Of a stretch of 64,000 nucleotides of DNA, positions 27,581-36,360 are shown piece after piece. This DNA is from Streptomyces sp. NBRC 110611. GTDB lineage: Bacteria > Actinomycetota > Actinomycetes > Streptomycetales > Streptomycetaceae. The notes under the pieces are model-generated. The model was given only the letters and a program-made list of their open reading frames with translations. It ran no database searches and was not told the origin of the DNA. The number at the start of each line of letters is the position of its first letter. Within the stretch, counting starts at the first letter, position 1. The translations under genes and the position numbers were made by a program. Location: the NCBI RefSeq assembly GCF_001590865.1, contig NZ_BBUY01000024.1, forward strand, positions 1 through 64,000, read 5' to 3'.

Positions 27581-28306
27581 TTACTCAGCGCTCGCCGTGA
27601 TGTCGCGCCGGTCCCACTTGTCGTCGATCGCCGGGGCCATGTGGTTCAGGTAGGACTCGGTCAGCTCGCGGAGGGACGCCACGCTGTAGTCCGGCCCCTC
27701 GCCCCATACCTTGCCCGCGACCCGCATCACCCCGCTGAACGCGGCGACCAGCACCCGCGGCCGCGGATCGGAGTCCACGTCCAGCCCCTCGCGCCCGGCG
27801 ATCAGCCGTGCGATCTGCTCCTCCAGCTCGGAGGACCGCCGCAGGTGCGAAGCGGTCAGCGCGGGCGTCGACTCGATCATCTGGTACGTGCGCATGTACA
27901 GCTCCACCGGGACCACCGACTCGATGGCGCTGCCGATGTCGTCCCAGGAGGCCAGTACCGCGCTGCGCAGTGCGGTCAGTGGGGGCTCGGGCGCGGGCCG
28001 CGCCGTCAGCTCCTCCAGGAAGCGCGCCTCGACCATCTCCTGGACGGCGAAGGTGACGTCCTCCTTGTTGGCGAAGTACCGGAAGTAGGTGCGCTGGGAG
28101 ACGTCCACGGCCTCCGCGATCTCGTCGACCGTAGTCGCCTCGTACCCCTGCTCCGTGAACAGCTCCAGCGCCGCGCGGATCAGGGCGTCGCGGGTGCGCT
28201 GCTTCTTTCGCTCGCGGAGGCCGCCCACGGGGGGCGGCCGGAGGTTGTCCGAGGCTGTTCCGCGGAGATCTTCCGCAGATGCCGTGTGCGGCGTCGGGCT
28301 CGCCAT
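27581..28306 (-). CDS. TetR-family regulator of the adjacent MFS exporter
   Basis: A 241-residue TetR-type repressor. The helix-turn-helix is at about residues 45-75 (TTVDEIAEAVDVSQRTYFRY), preceded by a disordered 30-residue N-terminus; the rest is a helical ligand-binding domain. It is divergent from an EmrB/QacA-type transporter with 126 bases between them, the standard arrangement in which the repressor controls the pump and itself. Several inverted repeats fill the gap. Confidence 0.9.
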   Translation of the reverse strand: MASPTPHTASAEDLRGTASDNLRPPPVGGLRERKKQRTRDALIRAALELFTEQGYEATTVDEIAEAVDVSQRTYFRYFANKEDVTFAVQEMVEARFLEELTARPAPEPPLTALRSAVLASWDDIGSAIESVVPVELYMRTYQMIESTPALTASHLRRSSELEEQIARLIAGREGLDVDSDPRPRVLVAAFSGVMRVAGKVWGEGPDYSVASLRELTESYLNHMAPAIDDKWDRRDITASAE

Positions 28307-28369
28307 CCTGCGCCGCCCTCCTGGTCTTTCTGGTGGTGTTCTCGCTGCTCAGGTTACCTGTGAGCGAGA

Positions 28370-28418
28370 TGACAGTTACCGACTCATGATTTGCTTTGTC
28401 AACTGTCAGTGGCTGACA
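28370..28418. promoter_or_regulatory. Operator cluster between tetR and the MFS gene
   Basis: TGACAGT (28370-28376) and ACTGTCA (28402-28408) form an inverted pair, and TGTCAG-TGG-CTGACA (28404-28418) is a perfect palindrome overlapping it. GTTACC also occurs twice just to the left. This dense symmetry in a divergent promoter is what a TetR operator would look like; the exact site is unproven. Confidence 0.55.
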
Positions 28419-28432
28419 TTAGCCTCAATGGC

Positions 28433-30034
28433 ATGAGTTCCCAGACCCCGGTCGCCGACGCCGCGCCGGACCTTTCCGTACCGGAGCCCCAGAGGGGGCT
28501 GCGAGGCCATCCGTGGCTGACCCTGATCTCCGTCGCCATCGGCGTCATGATGGTCGCCCTGGACGGCACGATCGTCGCCATCGCCAACCCGGCCATCAAA
28601 GAGGATCTCGGCGCCTCGCTCGCCGACGTCCAATGGATCACCAACGGCTATATGCTCGCGCTGGCCGTTTCGCTGATCACCGCAGGCAAGCTCGGTGACC
28701 GCTTCGGTCACCGCCAGACGTTCCTCATAGGCATCCTCGGCTTCGCCGCCGCCTCCGGTGCCATCGGGTTCTCCGATGAGGTCACGCTGGTCATCGTCTT
28801 CCGCGTGCTGCAGGGCCTCTTCGGCGCGCTGCTCATGCCCGCCGCGTTGGGGCTGCTGCGCGCCAGCTTCCCCGCCGAGAAGCTCAACATGGCGATCGGC
28901 ATCTGGGGCATGGTCATCGGCGCCTCCACCGCCGGCGGCCCGATAGTCGGCGGACTGCTGGTCGAGCACGTCAGCTGGCAGTCCGTGTTCTTCATCAACA
29001 TCCCGGTCGGTGTCCTGGCGCTGGTCATGGGCCTGGCGATCCTCAAGGACCACCGCGCGGAGAACGCCCCGCGGTCGTTCGACATCCCGGGCATCGTGCT
29101 GCTCTCCGGCGCGATGTTCTGCCTCATCTGGCCGCTGATCAAGGCGTCGGAGTGGGGCTGGGGCGACATGAAGACCTGGGGCTTCCTGATCGGCTCGGTC
29201 GTCCTGTTCGCACTGTTCGCCGTCCTGGAGACGAAGGTCCGCGAACCGCTCATCCCGCTGCGGATGTTCCGCTCCGTGCCGCTGACCGCCGGCACGGTCC
29301 TGATGGTGCTGATGGCCTTCGCCTTCATGGGCGGCCTGTTCTTCGTGACGTTCTACCTCCAGAACGTGCACGGCATGTCCCCCGTCGACAGCGGACTGCA
29401 CCTCCTTCCGCTGACCGGCATGATGATCGTCGGCTCCCCGCTCGCGGGCGCCCTGATCACCAAGCTCGGCCCGCGCATTCCGCTGGTGGGCGGCATGGTC
29501 CTGACCGCCGTCGCCATGTACGGCATGTCCGGCCTGGACACGGACACCGCCACGGCTCCGATGTCCCTCTGGTTCGCGCTGCTCGGCCTGGGGCTGGCGC
29601 CCGTGATGGTCGGTGCGACGGAGGTTATCGTCGGCAACGCCCCGCTGGAGCTGTCCGGTGTCGCCGGCGGTCTCCAGCAGGCCGCGATGCAGGTCGGCGG
29701 CAGCCTCGGTACGGCCGTGCTCGGCGCCGTGATGGCCTCCCGCGTCGACAACGAGCTCCCGGGCAACTGGCGTTCGGCCGGCCTTCCGCCGGTCCCGCCC
29801 GCACAGGAGTCCCAGCTGTCCGACGCCGTCTCGGCGGGCATCGCCCCGGTTCCGAAGGGCACCCCGCCGGAGTTCGCCCAGAAGATCACCTCGGTCGCCC
29901 ATGACACCTTCGTGTCCGGCATGGGGCTGGCCTTCACGGTCGCCTGCGGGGTGGCCGTCCTCGCGGCCGTCGTCGCGGTCTTCACCAAGCGCGGTGCGAA
30001 CGCGGAGGCGGGCGCCGGCGCCGGTCACATCTGA
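28433..30034 (+). CDS. MFS drug exporter, DHA2 (14-TM, EmrB/QacA) family
   Basis: A 533-residue major-facilitator antiporter. The first helix region VALDGTIVAIANPAI and motif A GKLGDRFGHRQTF are conserved, and there are about 14 hydrophobic segments, a C-terminal cytoplasmic tail and motif C-like Gly-rich stretches (GIWGMVIGASTAGGPIVGG). It probably exports a hydrophobic drug or metabolite under the divergent TetR repressor. ATG 28433 begins MSSQTPVAD; an upstream ATG at 28391 would read through the operator. Confidence 0.93.
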   Translation: MSSQTPVADAAPDLSVPEPQRGLRGHPWLTLISVAIGVMMVALDGTIVAIANPAIKEDLGASLADVQWITNGYMLALAVSLITAGKLGDRFGHRQTFLIGILGFAAASGAIGFSDEVTLVIVFRVLQGLFGALLMPAALGLLRASFPAEKLNMAIGIWGMVIGASTAGGPIVGGLLVEHVSWQSVFFINIPVGVLALVMGLAILKDHRAENAPRSFDIPGIVLLSGAMFCLIWPLIKASEWGWGDMKTWGFLIGSVVLFALFAVLETKVREPLIPLRMFRSVPLTAGTVLMVLMAFAFMGGLFFVTFYLQNVHGMSPVDSGLHLLPLTGMMIVGSPLAGALITKLGPRIPLVGGMVLTAVAMYGMSGLDTDTATAPMSLWFALLGLGLAPVMVGATEVIVGNAPLELSGVAGGLQQAAMQVGGSLGTAVLGAVMASRVDNELPGNWRSAGLPPVPPAQESQLSDAVSAGIAPVPKGTPPEFAQKITSVAHDTFVSGMGLAFTVACGVAVLAAVVAVFTKRGANAEAGAGAGHI

Positions 30035-30088
30035 CCGGCCCGAGCTACCTGGCCGGCCCGAGCTACCTGGCCGGCCCGAGAGGCCTGG
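30035..30088 (+). repeat. 18-bp tandem repeat directly after the MFS stop codon
   Basis: CCGGCCCGAGCTACCTGG is present in two perfect copies (30035-30052, 30053-30070), followed by a third with three changes (30071-30088) and a partial fourth. It starts at the base after the TGA stop. Confidence 0.92.
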
Positions 30089-30146
30089 CCGGCCTGACTG
30101 GTCTCCCGCTTCCCGGCCGACGAGGCCGCACTCTCCCGCATCACCC

Positions 30147-30190
30147 CGGCGCGCGGCCGGGCCGAGACACCTCGGCCCGGCCGCGCGCCG
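30147..30190 (+). terminator. Perfect 20-bp stem terminator after the MFS gene
   Basis: A perfect 20-bp GC-rich inverted repeat (30147-30166 with 30171-30190) encloses a 4-base ACAC loop. It lies 112 bases past the transporter stop and is the strongest hairpin in this region. There is no U-tract. Confidence 0.85.
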
Positions 30191-30641
30191 TCGCGTTCAC
30201 GGGCAGGCCGCGGGTGCTGGAGACGCCGGACGTCAACACCGCGCGTCAACCGGCCGGTCCGGCCCGTCTTCCGGCCCACCCGCCGTACTCCCGGCGGCAG
30301 TTGGGTCGCCGTCATCGAGGTGATTCCCTCATCCGGATGAGCCGGCACGGGAACCGGCGCCCGGCTGCCGTCCTCCGGGAGTCGCCCGTACGCACCGGCC
30401 CCCGCTGAGCCCCGGGAGAACGGTTTCCGCACCGCCCGGCGCCGACCCGCCCTACGTCAACTCCGCGCACCGGCACTCCACTTCACGCCATGGCGCGTGT
30501 CCACATACCTGATCCGGGTGGGAGAGCCCGAACGGCCTTGGCGATCGCGCAGCCGGCCCGCGAAGTTCGACGACGAACCCGCCGCGGGCAACCGGCCCGT
30601 CGCGGCACACCATCGTCGTACGTCACGGGGGAGAGATTCCT

Positions 30642-31061
30642 ATGCGTCTGCGTCCGCGCCCGTCCCACACCACCGCGCTCCTCACCGGCCTCACCGCACT
30701 GGCCGCCGCGCTCGCCGTCCCGCCCGCCCTCGGCACCCCGGCCGCGCACGCGGCCTCCGCCGGCCGTACCGCTCCCGCCTCGGGCGACTGCCAGCCGGGC
30801 CGGCTGTGCGTCTGGCCGCAGGCGGACTTCGGCGGTGAACGGCGGACCTACGAGCTCTCCGACACCGACATCGAGAGCTGTGTCCCGTTGCCCGAGGGCA
30901 GTGTCGCCGCCTCGTTCGCCAACCGCACCGGCCGGCCGGTCACCACGTACCAGAGCGCGGAGTGCGCGGAGACCGCCGAGTTCGACACGTATCCGGGCGG
31001 CGGCAGCTGGGTGCCCCGGTCTCCGTACCAGGTACGGGCGTTCAAGGTGTGGGAGAGGTGA
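30642..31061 (+). CDS. Secreted peptidase-inhibitor family I36 (beta/gamma-crystallin-like) protein
   Basis: A 139-residue exported protein. The signal peptide (LLTGLTALAAALAVPPALG, cleavage near AHA-AS at residue 37) precedes a small Cys-containing domain with CQPGRLCVWPQADFGGERRTYEL. This matches the I36 family typified by the Streptomyces metalloproteinase inhibitor SMPI. Four Cys residues would form two disulfides. It may inhibit extracellular metalloproteases. The start has GGGGGAGAG upstream. It is monocistronic and convergent with aceE. Confidence 0.82.
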   Translation: MRLRPRPSHTTALLTGLTALAAALAVPPALGTPAAHAASAGRTAPASGDCQPGRLCVWPQADFGGERRTYELSDTDIESCVPLPEGSVAASFANRTGRPVTTYQSAECAETAEFDTYPGGGSWVPRSPYQVRAFKVWER

Positions 31062-31072
31062 GGCCGGACGCA

Positions 31073-31109
31073 CGACGTCCCCGGCAGCGGGGCGCTGCCG
31101 GGGACGTCG
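31073..31109. terminator. Bidirectional terminator between the I36 gene and aceE
   Basis: A perfect 16-bp stem (31073-31088 with 31094-31109) with a GGGGC loop lies between two convergent genes and can end both transcripts. Confidence 0.85.
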
Positions 31110-31132
31110 GACGCGGGTGTCGCGGCGGGGCG

Positions 31133-33880
31133 TTACGCGTCGCCGCCGGCCTCACCGGCTTCGGCGGCCGAGACGTCCAGGAGCTGGTAGCGGTCGATCG
31201 CCTGCTTCAGCAGCGACCGGTCGACCTTGCCCTCCTTGGCGAGCTCGGTGAGCACGCCGAGGACGATGGACTGCGCGTCGATGTGGAAGAAGCGACGGGC
31301 CGCGCCACGGGTGTCGGCGAAGCCGAAGCCGTCGGCGCCCAGCGACTGGTAGGTGCCCGGGACCCAGCGGGCGATCTGGTCCGGGACGGAACGCATCCAG
31401 TCGGAGACCGCGACCTTCGGTCCCTCGGCGTCCTGGAGCTTCCGCGTCACGTACGGGACGCGCTGGTCCTCCTCCGGGTGGAGCAGGTTGTGCCGCTCGG
31501 CCTCGACCGCCTCGCGGCGCAGCTCGTTCCAGGAGGTCGCCGACCAGACATCGGCCTTGACGTTCCACTCGTCGGCGAGGATCTGCTGGGCCTCGATCGC
31601 CCACGGGACCGCGACACCCGAGGCGAGGATCTGGGCGGCGTGCTCGCCCCTCTCGCCGCGCTTGACGCGGTGCAGACCCTGGAGGATGCCGTCGACGTCG
31701 ACGTCGGCCGGCTCCGCGGGGTGCTGGATCGGCTCGTTGTAGACGGTGAGGTAGTAGAAGATGTCCTCGCCATGGGGGAATTCGGCGGTCTCGCCGTACA
31801 TCCGCCGCAGACCGTCCTTGACGATGTGTGCGATCTCGTAGCCGTAGGCCGGGTCGTAGGCGACACAGGCCGGGTTGGTCGACGCCAGCAGCTGGGAATG
31901 GCCGTCGGCGTGCTGCAGACCCTCACCGGTCAGCGTCGTCCGGCCGGCGGTCGCGCCGAGTACGAAGCCGCGCGCGAGCTGGTCGGCCATCTGCCAGAAC
32001 TGGTCACCGGTCCGCTGGAACCCGAACATCGAGTAGAAGACGTAGACCGGGATCAGTGGCTCGCCGTGCGTGGCATAGGCGGAACCCGCCGCGATCAGCG
32101 ATGCCGTGCAGCCCGCCTCGGTGATGCCGTCGTGCAGCATCTGGCCGGTCGGCGACTCCTTGTACGCCAGGAGCAGTTCGCGGTCCACCGCCTCGTACTG
32201 CTGGCCCAGCGGGTTGTAGATCTTGGCCGACGGGAAGAACGCGTCCATGCCGAAGGTGCGGTACTCATCGGGCGCGATCGGTACGAAGCGCTTGCCGATC
32301 TCCTTGTCCCGCATGAGGTCCTTGAGGATCCGGACGAACGCCATGGTCGTGGCGATCTTCTGCTGTCCCGAGCCCTTCTTGGCGCCCGCGTACGCCTTGT
32401 CGTCCGGCAGCTTCAGCGGCTCGGCGCGCACGACACGGGTGGGCACATAGCCGCCCAGACCCTTGCGGCGGTCGTGCATGTACTGGATCTCTTCGGAGTT
32501 GCGGCCCGGGTGGTAGTACGGCGGCAGGCCGTCTTCCAGGTCCTTGTCCGGGATCGGCAGGTGCAGCCGGTCACGGAAGTGCTTGAGGTCCTCGACCGTC
32601 AGCTTCTTCATCTGGTGGGTCGCGTTGCGGCCCTCGAAGTTCGGGCCGAGCGTCCAGCCCTTGACGGTCTGCGCGAGGATCACGGTCGGCTGGCCCTTGT
32701 GGGCCTTGGCCGCCGCATACGCCGCGAAGATCTTCTTGTGGTCGTGACCGCCGCGGCCCAGGTGCTGGAGCTGGTGGTCGGTCATGTTCTCGACCATCGC
32801 GCGCAGGCGGTGGTCGTCGCCGAAGAAGTGCTCGCGGATGTACGCGCCGCTCTCGGTGGCGTAGGTCTGGAACTGGCCGTCCGGCGTGCTGTTGAGCTTG
32901 TTGACCAGGATGCCGTCGCGGTCCTGCGCGAGCAGCGGGTCCCAGGTGCGGTCCCACACCAGCTTGATGACGTTCCAGCCGGCGCCGCGGAACTGCGACT
33001 CCAGTTCCTGCATGATCTTGCCGTTGCCGCGGACCGGGCCGTCCAGGCGCTGCAGGTTGCAGTTGACGACGAAGGTCAGGTTGTCCAGGCCCTCGCGCGC
33101 GGCGAGGGACAGCTGGCCGAGCGACTCGGGCTCGTCCATCTCGCCGTCGCCCAGGAATGCCCAGACGTGCGACTTGGAGGTATCGGCGATGCCACGCGCC
33201 GCCATGTAGCGGTTCATCCGGGCCTGGTAGATCGCGCCGAGCGGGCCGAGGCCCATGGAGACGGTCGGGAACTCCCAGAAGTCCGGCATCAGCCGCGGGT
33301 GCGGATAGCTGGACAGGCCGTTGGGGGCCTTGGACTTCTCCTGGCGGAAGGCGTCCAGCTGGGTCTCGGACAGCCGGTCCAGAAGGAAGGCGCGGGCGTA
33401 GACACCGGGCGAGGCGTGGCCCTGGAAGAAGATCTGGTCGCCGCCGTCACCCTCGTCCTTGCCCCGGAAGAAGTGGTTGAAGCCCACGTCGTAGAGGGAG
33501 GCGGAGGAGGCGAAGGTGGCGATGTGACCGCCGACACCGATACCGGGACGCTGGGCGCGGGACACCATGACGGCCGCGTTCCACCGGGTCGCGTTGAGGA
33601 TCTTGCGCTCGATCTCCTCGTTGCCCGGGAAGAACGGCTCGTCCTTGGTCGCGATGGTGTTGACGTAGTCCGTGCTGCGCATCTCGGGCACGGCCACACG
33701 CTTCTCGCGGGCCCGCTCGATCAGCCGGAGCATGAGGTAGCGGGCGCGTTCCCGGCCTCGCTCGTCGACGGCCGCGTCGAGCGAGTCGAGCCATTCCTGG
33801 GTCTCTTCGGGATCGAAGTCCGGGACCTGGCTGGGAAGGCCGCCAATGATGATCGGGTTGCGATCGGATCCGGAAGCCAC
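31133..33880 (-). CDS. aceE: Pyruvate dehydrogenase E1 component, homodimeric type
   Basis: A 915-residue thiamine-diphosphate enzyme that decarboxylates pyruvate for the pyruvate dehydrogenase complex. The ThDP motif is complete: GDGEMDEPES, then NCNLQRLDGPV about 27 residues on. Other landmarks include ARYLMLRLIERA near the start and SYPHPRLMPDFWEFPT. Length and single-chain form match actinobacterial AceE. GTG 33880 has an AAGGAA ribosome site. E2 and E3 genes are not in the window, as usual for actinobacteria. The 516-base upstream region suggests elaborate control. Confidence 0.96.
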   Translation of the reverse strand: MASGSDRNPIIIGGLPSQVPDFDPEETQEWLDSLDAAVDERGRERARYLMLRLIERAREKRVAVPEMRSTDYVNTIATKDEPFFPGNEEIERKILNATRWNAAVMVSRAQRPGIGVGGHIATFASSASLYDVGFNHFFRGKDEGDGGDQIFFQGHASPGVYARAFLLDRLSETQLDAFRQEKSKAPNGLSSYPHPRLMPDFWEFPTVSMGLGPLGAIYQARMNRYMAARGIADTSKSHVWAFLGDGEMDEPESLGQLSLAAREGLDNLTFVVNCNLQRLDGPVRGNGKIMQELESQFRGAGWNVIKLVWDRTWDPLLAQDRDGILVNKLNSTPDGQFQTYATESGAYIREHFFGDDHRLRAMVENMTDHQLQHLGRGGHDHKKIFAAYAAAKAHKGQPTVILAQTVKGWTLGPNFEGRNATHQMKKLTVEDLKHFRDRLHLPIPDKDLEDGLPPYYHPGRNSEEIQYMHDRRKGLGGYVPTRVVRAEPLKLPDDKAYAGAKKGSGQQKIATTMAFVRILKDLMRDKEIGKRFVPIAPDEYRTFGMDAFFPSAKIYNPLGQQYEAVDRELLLAYKESPTGQMLHDGITEAGCTASLIAAGSAYATHGEPLIPVYVFYSMFGFQRTGDQFWQMADQLARGFVLGATAGRTTLTGEGLQHADGHSQLLASTNPACVAYDPAYGYEIAHIVKDGLRRMYGETAEFPHGEDIFYYLTVYNEPIQHPAEPADVDVDGILQGLHRVKRGERGEHAAQILASGVAVPWAIEAQQILADEWNVKADVWSATSWNELRREAVEAERHNLLHPEEDQRVPYVTRKLQDAEGPKVAVSDWMRSVPDQIARWVPGTYQSLGADGFGFADTRGAARRFFHIDAQSIVLGVLTELAKEGKVDRSLLKQAIDRYQLLDVSAAEAGEAGGDA

Positions 33881-34396
33881 GCTGTTCCTTCGTGTTCGGG
33901 TCGTGTCGTGCCCTGCACGCCGCTGTCGCTGCTGCGCACGGGACGCCTATGGTCTGTGCTGTGGTGCCGCGCCGTCTTCCATCGTGTACCGAGCCACACG
34001 GGTACGTCACCTCTACCGATGGGTAACCACCCGCTGAGATATGGCGCCGAAAAGCCGACTTCTCCGGTCGGTCGCATCGCAACCTTACGCCCGTGCCGAA
34101 AGCGTCCCGTGGGCGGCCATCCGCGCCCGGACGGGAACCGGAACGGACCCTTCCGACCCCCGAAGGGACCAGTCACGCGCGACTACCCCATAAACTTGGG
34201 AGAAAGCTGTGGCATGAATCACTTCTGGCTGCTCCCTTGGGTCGCGGATGCGGTGAGACGCCGCCAAACGTCACCGTTTCGGCGGTCTGAACCGCCGGGT
34301 ACTTGCGCGATCCGCCCGGCCCGTGTGGACTACGCCCAATGCCTCGCGCATGCGCGTGGCTGAGAACGACTTCCAAACATGATCAGGAGGCAATCC
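33881..34396. other. 516-base divergent region between aceE and DUF3052
   Basis: No convincing gene lies here. The region should hold the aceE promoter (left, minus strand) and the DUF3052 promoter (right, plus strand). The most striking structure is a pair of overlapping hairpins at 34261-34296, listed separately. A short repeat GGGTAACCACCC (34021-34032) could form a small hairpin on the aceE side. Confidence 0.6.
34261..34296 (+). promoter_or_regulatory. Two mutually exclusive hairpins upstream of DUF3052
   Basis: CCGCCAAACG (34261-34270) can pair with CGTTT-C-GGCGG (34275-34285, one bulge). The same GGCGG can instead pair in GGCGGT-CTGA-ACCGCC (34281-34296), a perfect 6-bp stem. Both cannot form at once, an arrangement seen in attenuators. 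They lie about 100-135 bases before the DUF3052 start. Confidence 0.4.
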
Positions 34397-34828
34397 GTGA
34401 GCGCGACCGCGGACCACGCGGAGACGAACCTTGCCGTAAGGCTCGGTTTCAAGCCCGACCAGGTGGTCCAGGAGATCGGCTACGACGACGATGTCGACCA
34501 GGAGCTCCGTGAGGCCATCGAATCGGCCACCGGTACCGACCTGGTCGATGAGGACTACGACGACGTGGCCGACGCCGTGGTGCTCTGGTTCCGCGAGGAG
34601 GACGGGGACCTCACTGACGCGCTGGTGGACGCCACCGCGTACATGGAAGAGGGGGGTGTCCTTCTCCTGCTGACGCCGAAGACCGGCCGCGACGGCTACG
34701 TCGAGGCCAGCGATATCAGCGAGGCCGCGACGACCGCGGGCCTGACCGCGAGCAAGAGCGTCAGCGCGGGCAAGGACTGGAGCGGCAGCCGCCTCGTGAC
34801 CCCGAAGGCCGCGGCGAAGCGGCGCTGA
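34397..34828 (+). CDS. DUF3052 family protein
   Basis: A 143-residue acidic cytoplasmic protein conserved across actinobacteria and, as I recall, next to aceE in S. coelicolor. It carries conserved segments LAVRLGFKPDQVVQEIGYDDD and VLLLLTPKTGRDGYVE. It lacks membrane segments and recognised catalytic motifs; its function is unknown. GTG 34397 follows a perfect AGGAGG at 34385-34390, which decides the start against the upstream ATG at 34379. Confidence 0.9.
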   Translation: MSATADHAETNLAVRLGFKPDQVVQEIGYDDDVDQELREAIESATGTDLVDEDYDDVADAVVLWFREEDGDLTDALVDATAYMEEGGVLLLLTPKTGRDGYVEASDISEAATTAGLTASKSVSAGKDWSGSRLVTPKAAAKRR

Positions 34829-34880
34829 ACCACCGCGCCTTGAGCGCGCGGCCGCGCGGCCAGTGCGTCCGCGACAGCCT

Positions 34881-34900
34881 CCGCCGGCACCGGTCGGCGG
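34881..34900 (+). terminator. Short hairpin after DUF3052
   Basis: CCGCCG (34881-34886) pairs with CGGCGG (34895-34900) across an 8-base loop. It is a weak terminator candidate between DUF3052 and the peroxiredoxin gene. A promoter-like TAGGGT sits at 34919-34924, just beyond. Confidence 0.45.
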
Positions 34901-34964
34901 GGGCCGTCGCGTTTCTCGTAGGGTGGTCACCACCTGAACAGCCCCTACGAAGGGATGCGTACTC

Positions 34965-35432
34965 ATGACGCTCGCTGGGATCACGACCGGCGTCCAGGCC
35001 CCGGAGATCGAGCTCAGGAACCAGCACGGCGAGACCGTGCGGCTCTCGGACTTCCGTGGCAAGAAGAACGTGGTGCTGCTCTTCTACCCCTTCGCCTTCA
35101 CCGGCGTGTGCACCGGCGAGCTGTGCGCGCTCCGCGACGAGCTGCCGAAGTTCGTCAACGACGACGTCCAGCTGCTGGCCGTCTCCAACGACTCTCCGTT
35201 CTCGCTGCGCGTCTTCGCCGAGCAGGAGGGCCTGGAGTACCCGCTGCTGTCGGACTTCTGGCCGCACGGTGCGGCCTCGCGGGCGTACGGCGTCTTCGAC
35301 GAGGAGAAGGGCTGCGCGGTGCGCGGCACCTTCGTCATCGACAAGGAGGGCGTGGTGCGCTGGACGATCGTCAACGGCCTGCCCGACGCCCGCGACCTGA
35401 ACGACTACGTCAAGGCCCTCGAGAGCCTCTGA
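34965..35432 (+). CDS. AhpE-like peroxiredoxin
   Basis: A 155-residue thiol peroxidase of the AhpE/BCP branch. The peroxidatic Cys49 lies in FYPFAFTGVCTGELC, with the conserved Pro and Thr before it; Cys54 follows closely. The conserved Arg is in CAVRGTFVID. It reduces hydroperoxides in the cytoplasm. GAAGGGA is upstream and a -10-like TAGGGT lies about 40 bases before the start. It stands between DUF3052 and the Ter genes, so this block looks oxidative-stress related. Confidence 0.92.
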   Translation: MTLAGITTGVQAPEIELRNQHGETVRLSDFRGKKNVVLLFYPFAFTGVCTGELCALRDELPKFVNDDVQLLAVSNDSPFSLRVFAEQEGLEYPLLSDFWPHGAASRAYGVFDEEKGCAVRGTFVIDKEGVVRWTIVNGLPDARDLNDYVKALESL

Positions 35433-35523
35433 GCCGGCGCATCTCCTGAACGTCCCGGCAGGCGTCCGGCCGACATCCGCTGCCGTCCAGGTGCGATATC
35501 TGCGATCGCCGGGAACCGGTCAC

Positions 35524-35529
35524 TAGGAT
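35524..35529 (+). promoter_or_regulatory. Probable -10 box ahead of terD1
   Basis: TAGGAT at 35524-35529 matches the actinobacterial -10 consensus and lies about 70 bases before the first terD start. I do not see a clear -35 at the right spacing. Confidence 0.4.
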
Positions 35530-35600
35530 CGGTTCGTTGATCCGATGCCATGCACGATGGGGGCGCACAGCACGTACCCCTCGAATCTATGGGAGGACTC

Positions 35601-36176
35601 GTGGGAGTCAGCCTCAGCAAGGGCGGCAACGTCTCGCTGACCAAGGAAGCCCCCAATCTGACCGCCGTCATCGTCGGTCTGGGGTGGGACGCGCGTACCA
35701 CCACCGGTACGGACTTCGACCTGGACGCCAGCGCCCTGCTGACGAACGACCAGGGCAAGGTCGCCAACGACCAGAACTTCGTGTTCTTCAACAACCTGAA
35801 GAGCCCGGATGGTTCGGTCGAGCACACCGGCGACAACCTCACCGGTGAGGGCGAGGGCGACGACGAGCAGATCAAGGTGAACCTGGCCGGGGTGCCGGCC
35901 GATGTCTCCAAGATCGTCTTCCCGGTGTCGATCTACGACGCGGAGAACCGCCAGCAGAGCTTCGGCCAGGTCCGCAACGCGTTCATCCGCGTGGTCAACC
36001 AGGCCGACAACAACGAGCTGGCGCGCTACGACCTGAGCGAGGACGCCTCGACCGAGACCGCCATGGTCTTCGGTGAGCTGTACCGCAACGGCGCGGAGTG
36101 GAAGTTCCGGGCCATCGGCCAGGGCTACGCCTCGGGCCTGCGCGGTATCGCCCAGGACTTCGGCGTCAACGTCTGA
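35601..36176 (+). CDS. terD: TerD-family tellurium/stress resistance protein (copy 1)
   Basis: A 191-residue TerD-domain protein. These are cytoplasmic calcium-binding proteins of the Ter stress system. The signature acidic sites are intact: FDLDASALL and HTGDNLTGEGEGDDE, plus LARYDLSEDASTETAM. GTG 35601 follows GGGAGGA and gives VGVSLSKGGNVSL. It is 60-70 percent like its neighbour at 36361 by eye, evidence of a local duplication. It heads the rightward Ter gene group. Confidence 0.95.
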   Translation: MGVSLSKGGNVSLTKEAPNLTAVIVGLGWDARTTTGTDFDLDASALLTNDQGKVANDQNFVFFNNLKSPDGSVEHTGDNLTGEGEGDDEQIKVNLAGVPADVSKIVFPVSIYDAENRQQSFGQVRNAFIRVVNQADNNELARYDLSEDASTETAMVFGELYRNGAEWKFRAIGQGYASGLRGIAQDFGVNV

Positions 36177-36252
36177 CCGCCGGAACGGGGATCCGATCTC
36201 CAGGTCCGGCCGGGCGGCGCTGCCGAACGTCCGCCCGTGCAGCAAGTGACCG

Positions 36253-36296
36253 CGTCCGGCGCCGTACGCCCCGCCAGGGGAGTGCGGCGCCGGACG
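36253..36296 (+). terminator. Hairpin between the two terD genes
   Basis: A perfect 12-bp stem (CGTCCGGCGCCG at 36253-36264 with CGGCGCCGGACG at 36285-36296) holds a 20-base loop that itself contains CCCC-GCCA-GGGG. It may terminate or attenuate between the paralogues. Confidence 0.65.
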
Positions 36297-36360
36297 TGCT
36301 TGAAGGGAGGCGGGCCGTGCCCGGGCGCGGCCCGTACCGACACCGGGGAGGAAACGAACG

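Larger units (their letters stand above)
30035..30641. other. 607-base intergenic region after the MFS gene
   Basis: The left part carries the 18-bp tandem repeat and then the long hairpin terminator listed separately. From about 30200 to 30620 I see no gene: the frames are short and have no family resemblance. The purine-rich GGGGGAGAG at the right end is the ribosome site of the small secreted protein. Confidence 0.6.

Noticed and set aside
30497..30838. 113-codon frame overlapping the start of the I36-type gene
   Set aside because: It is out of frame with the signal-peptide-bearing protein, lacks a ribosome site and has no family resemblance.
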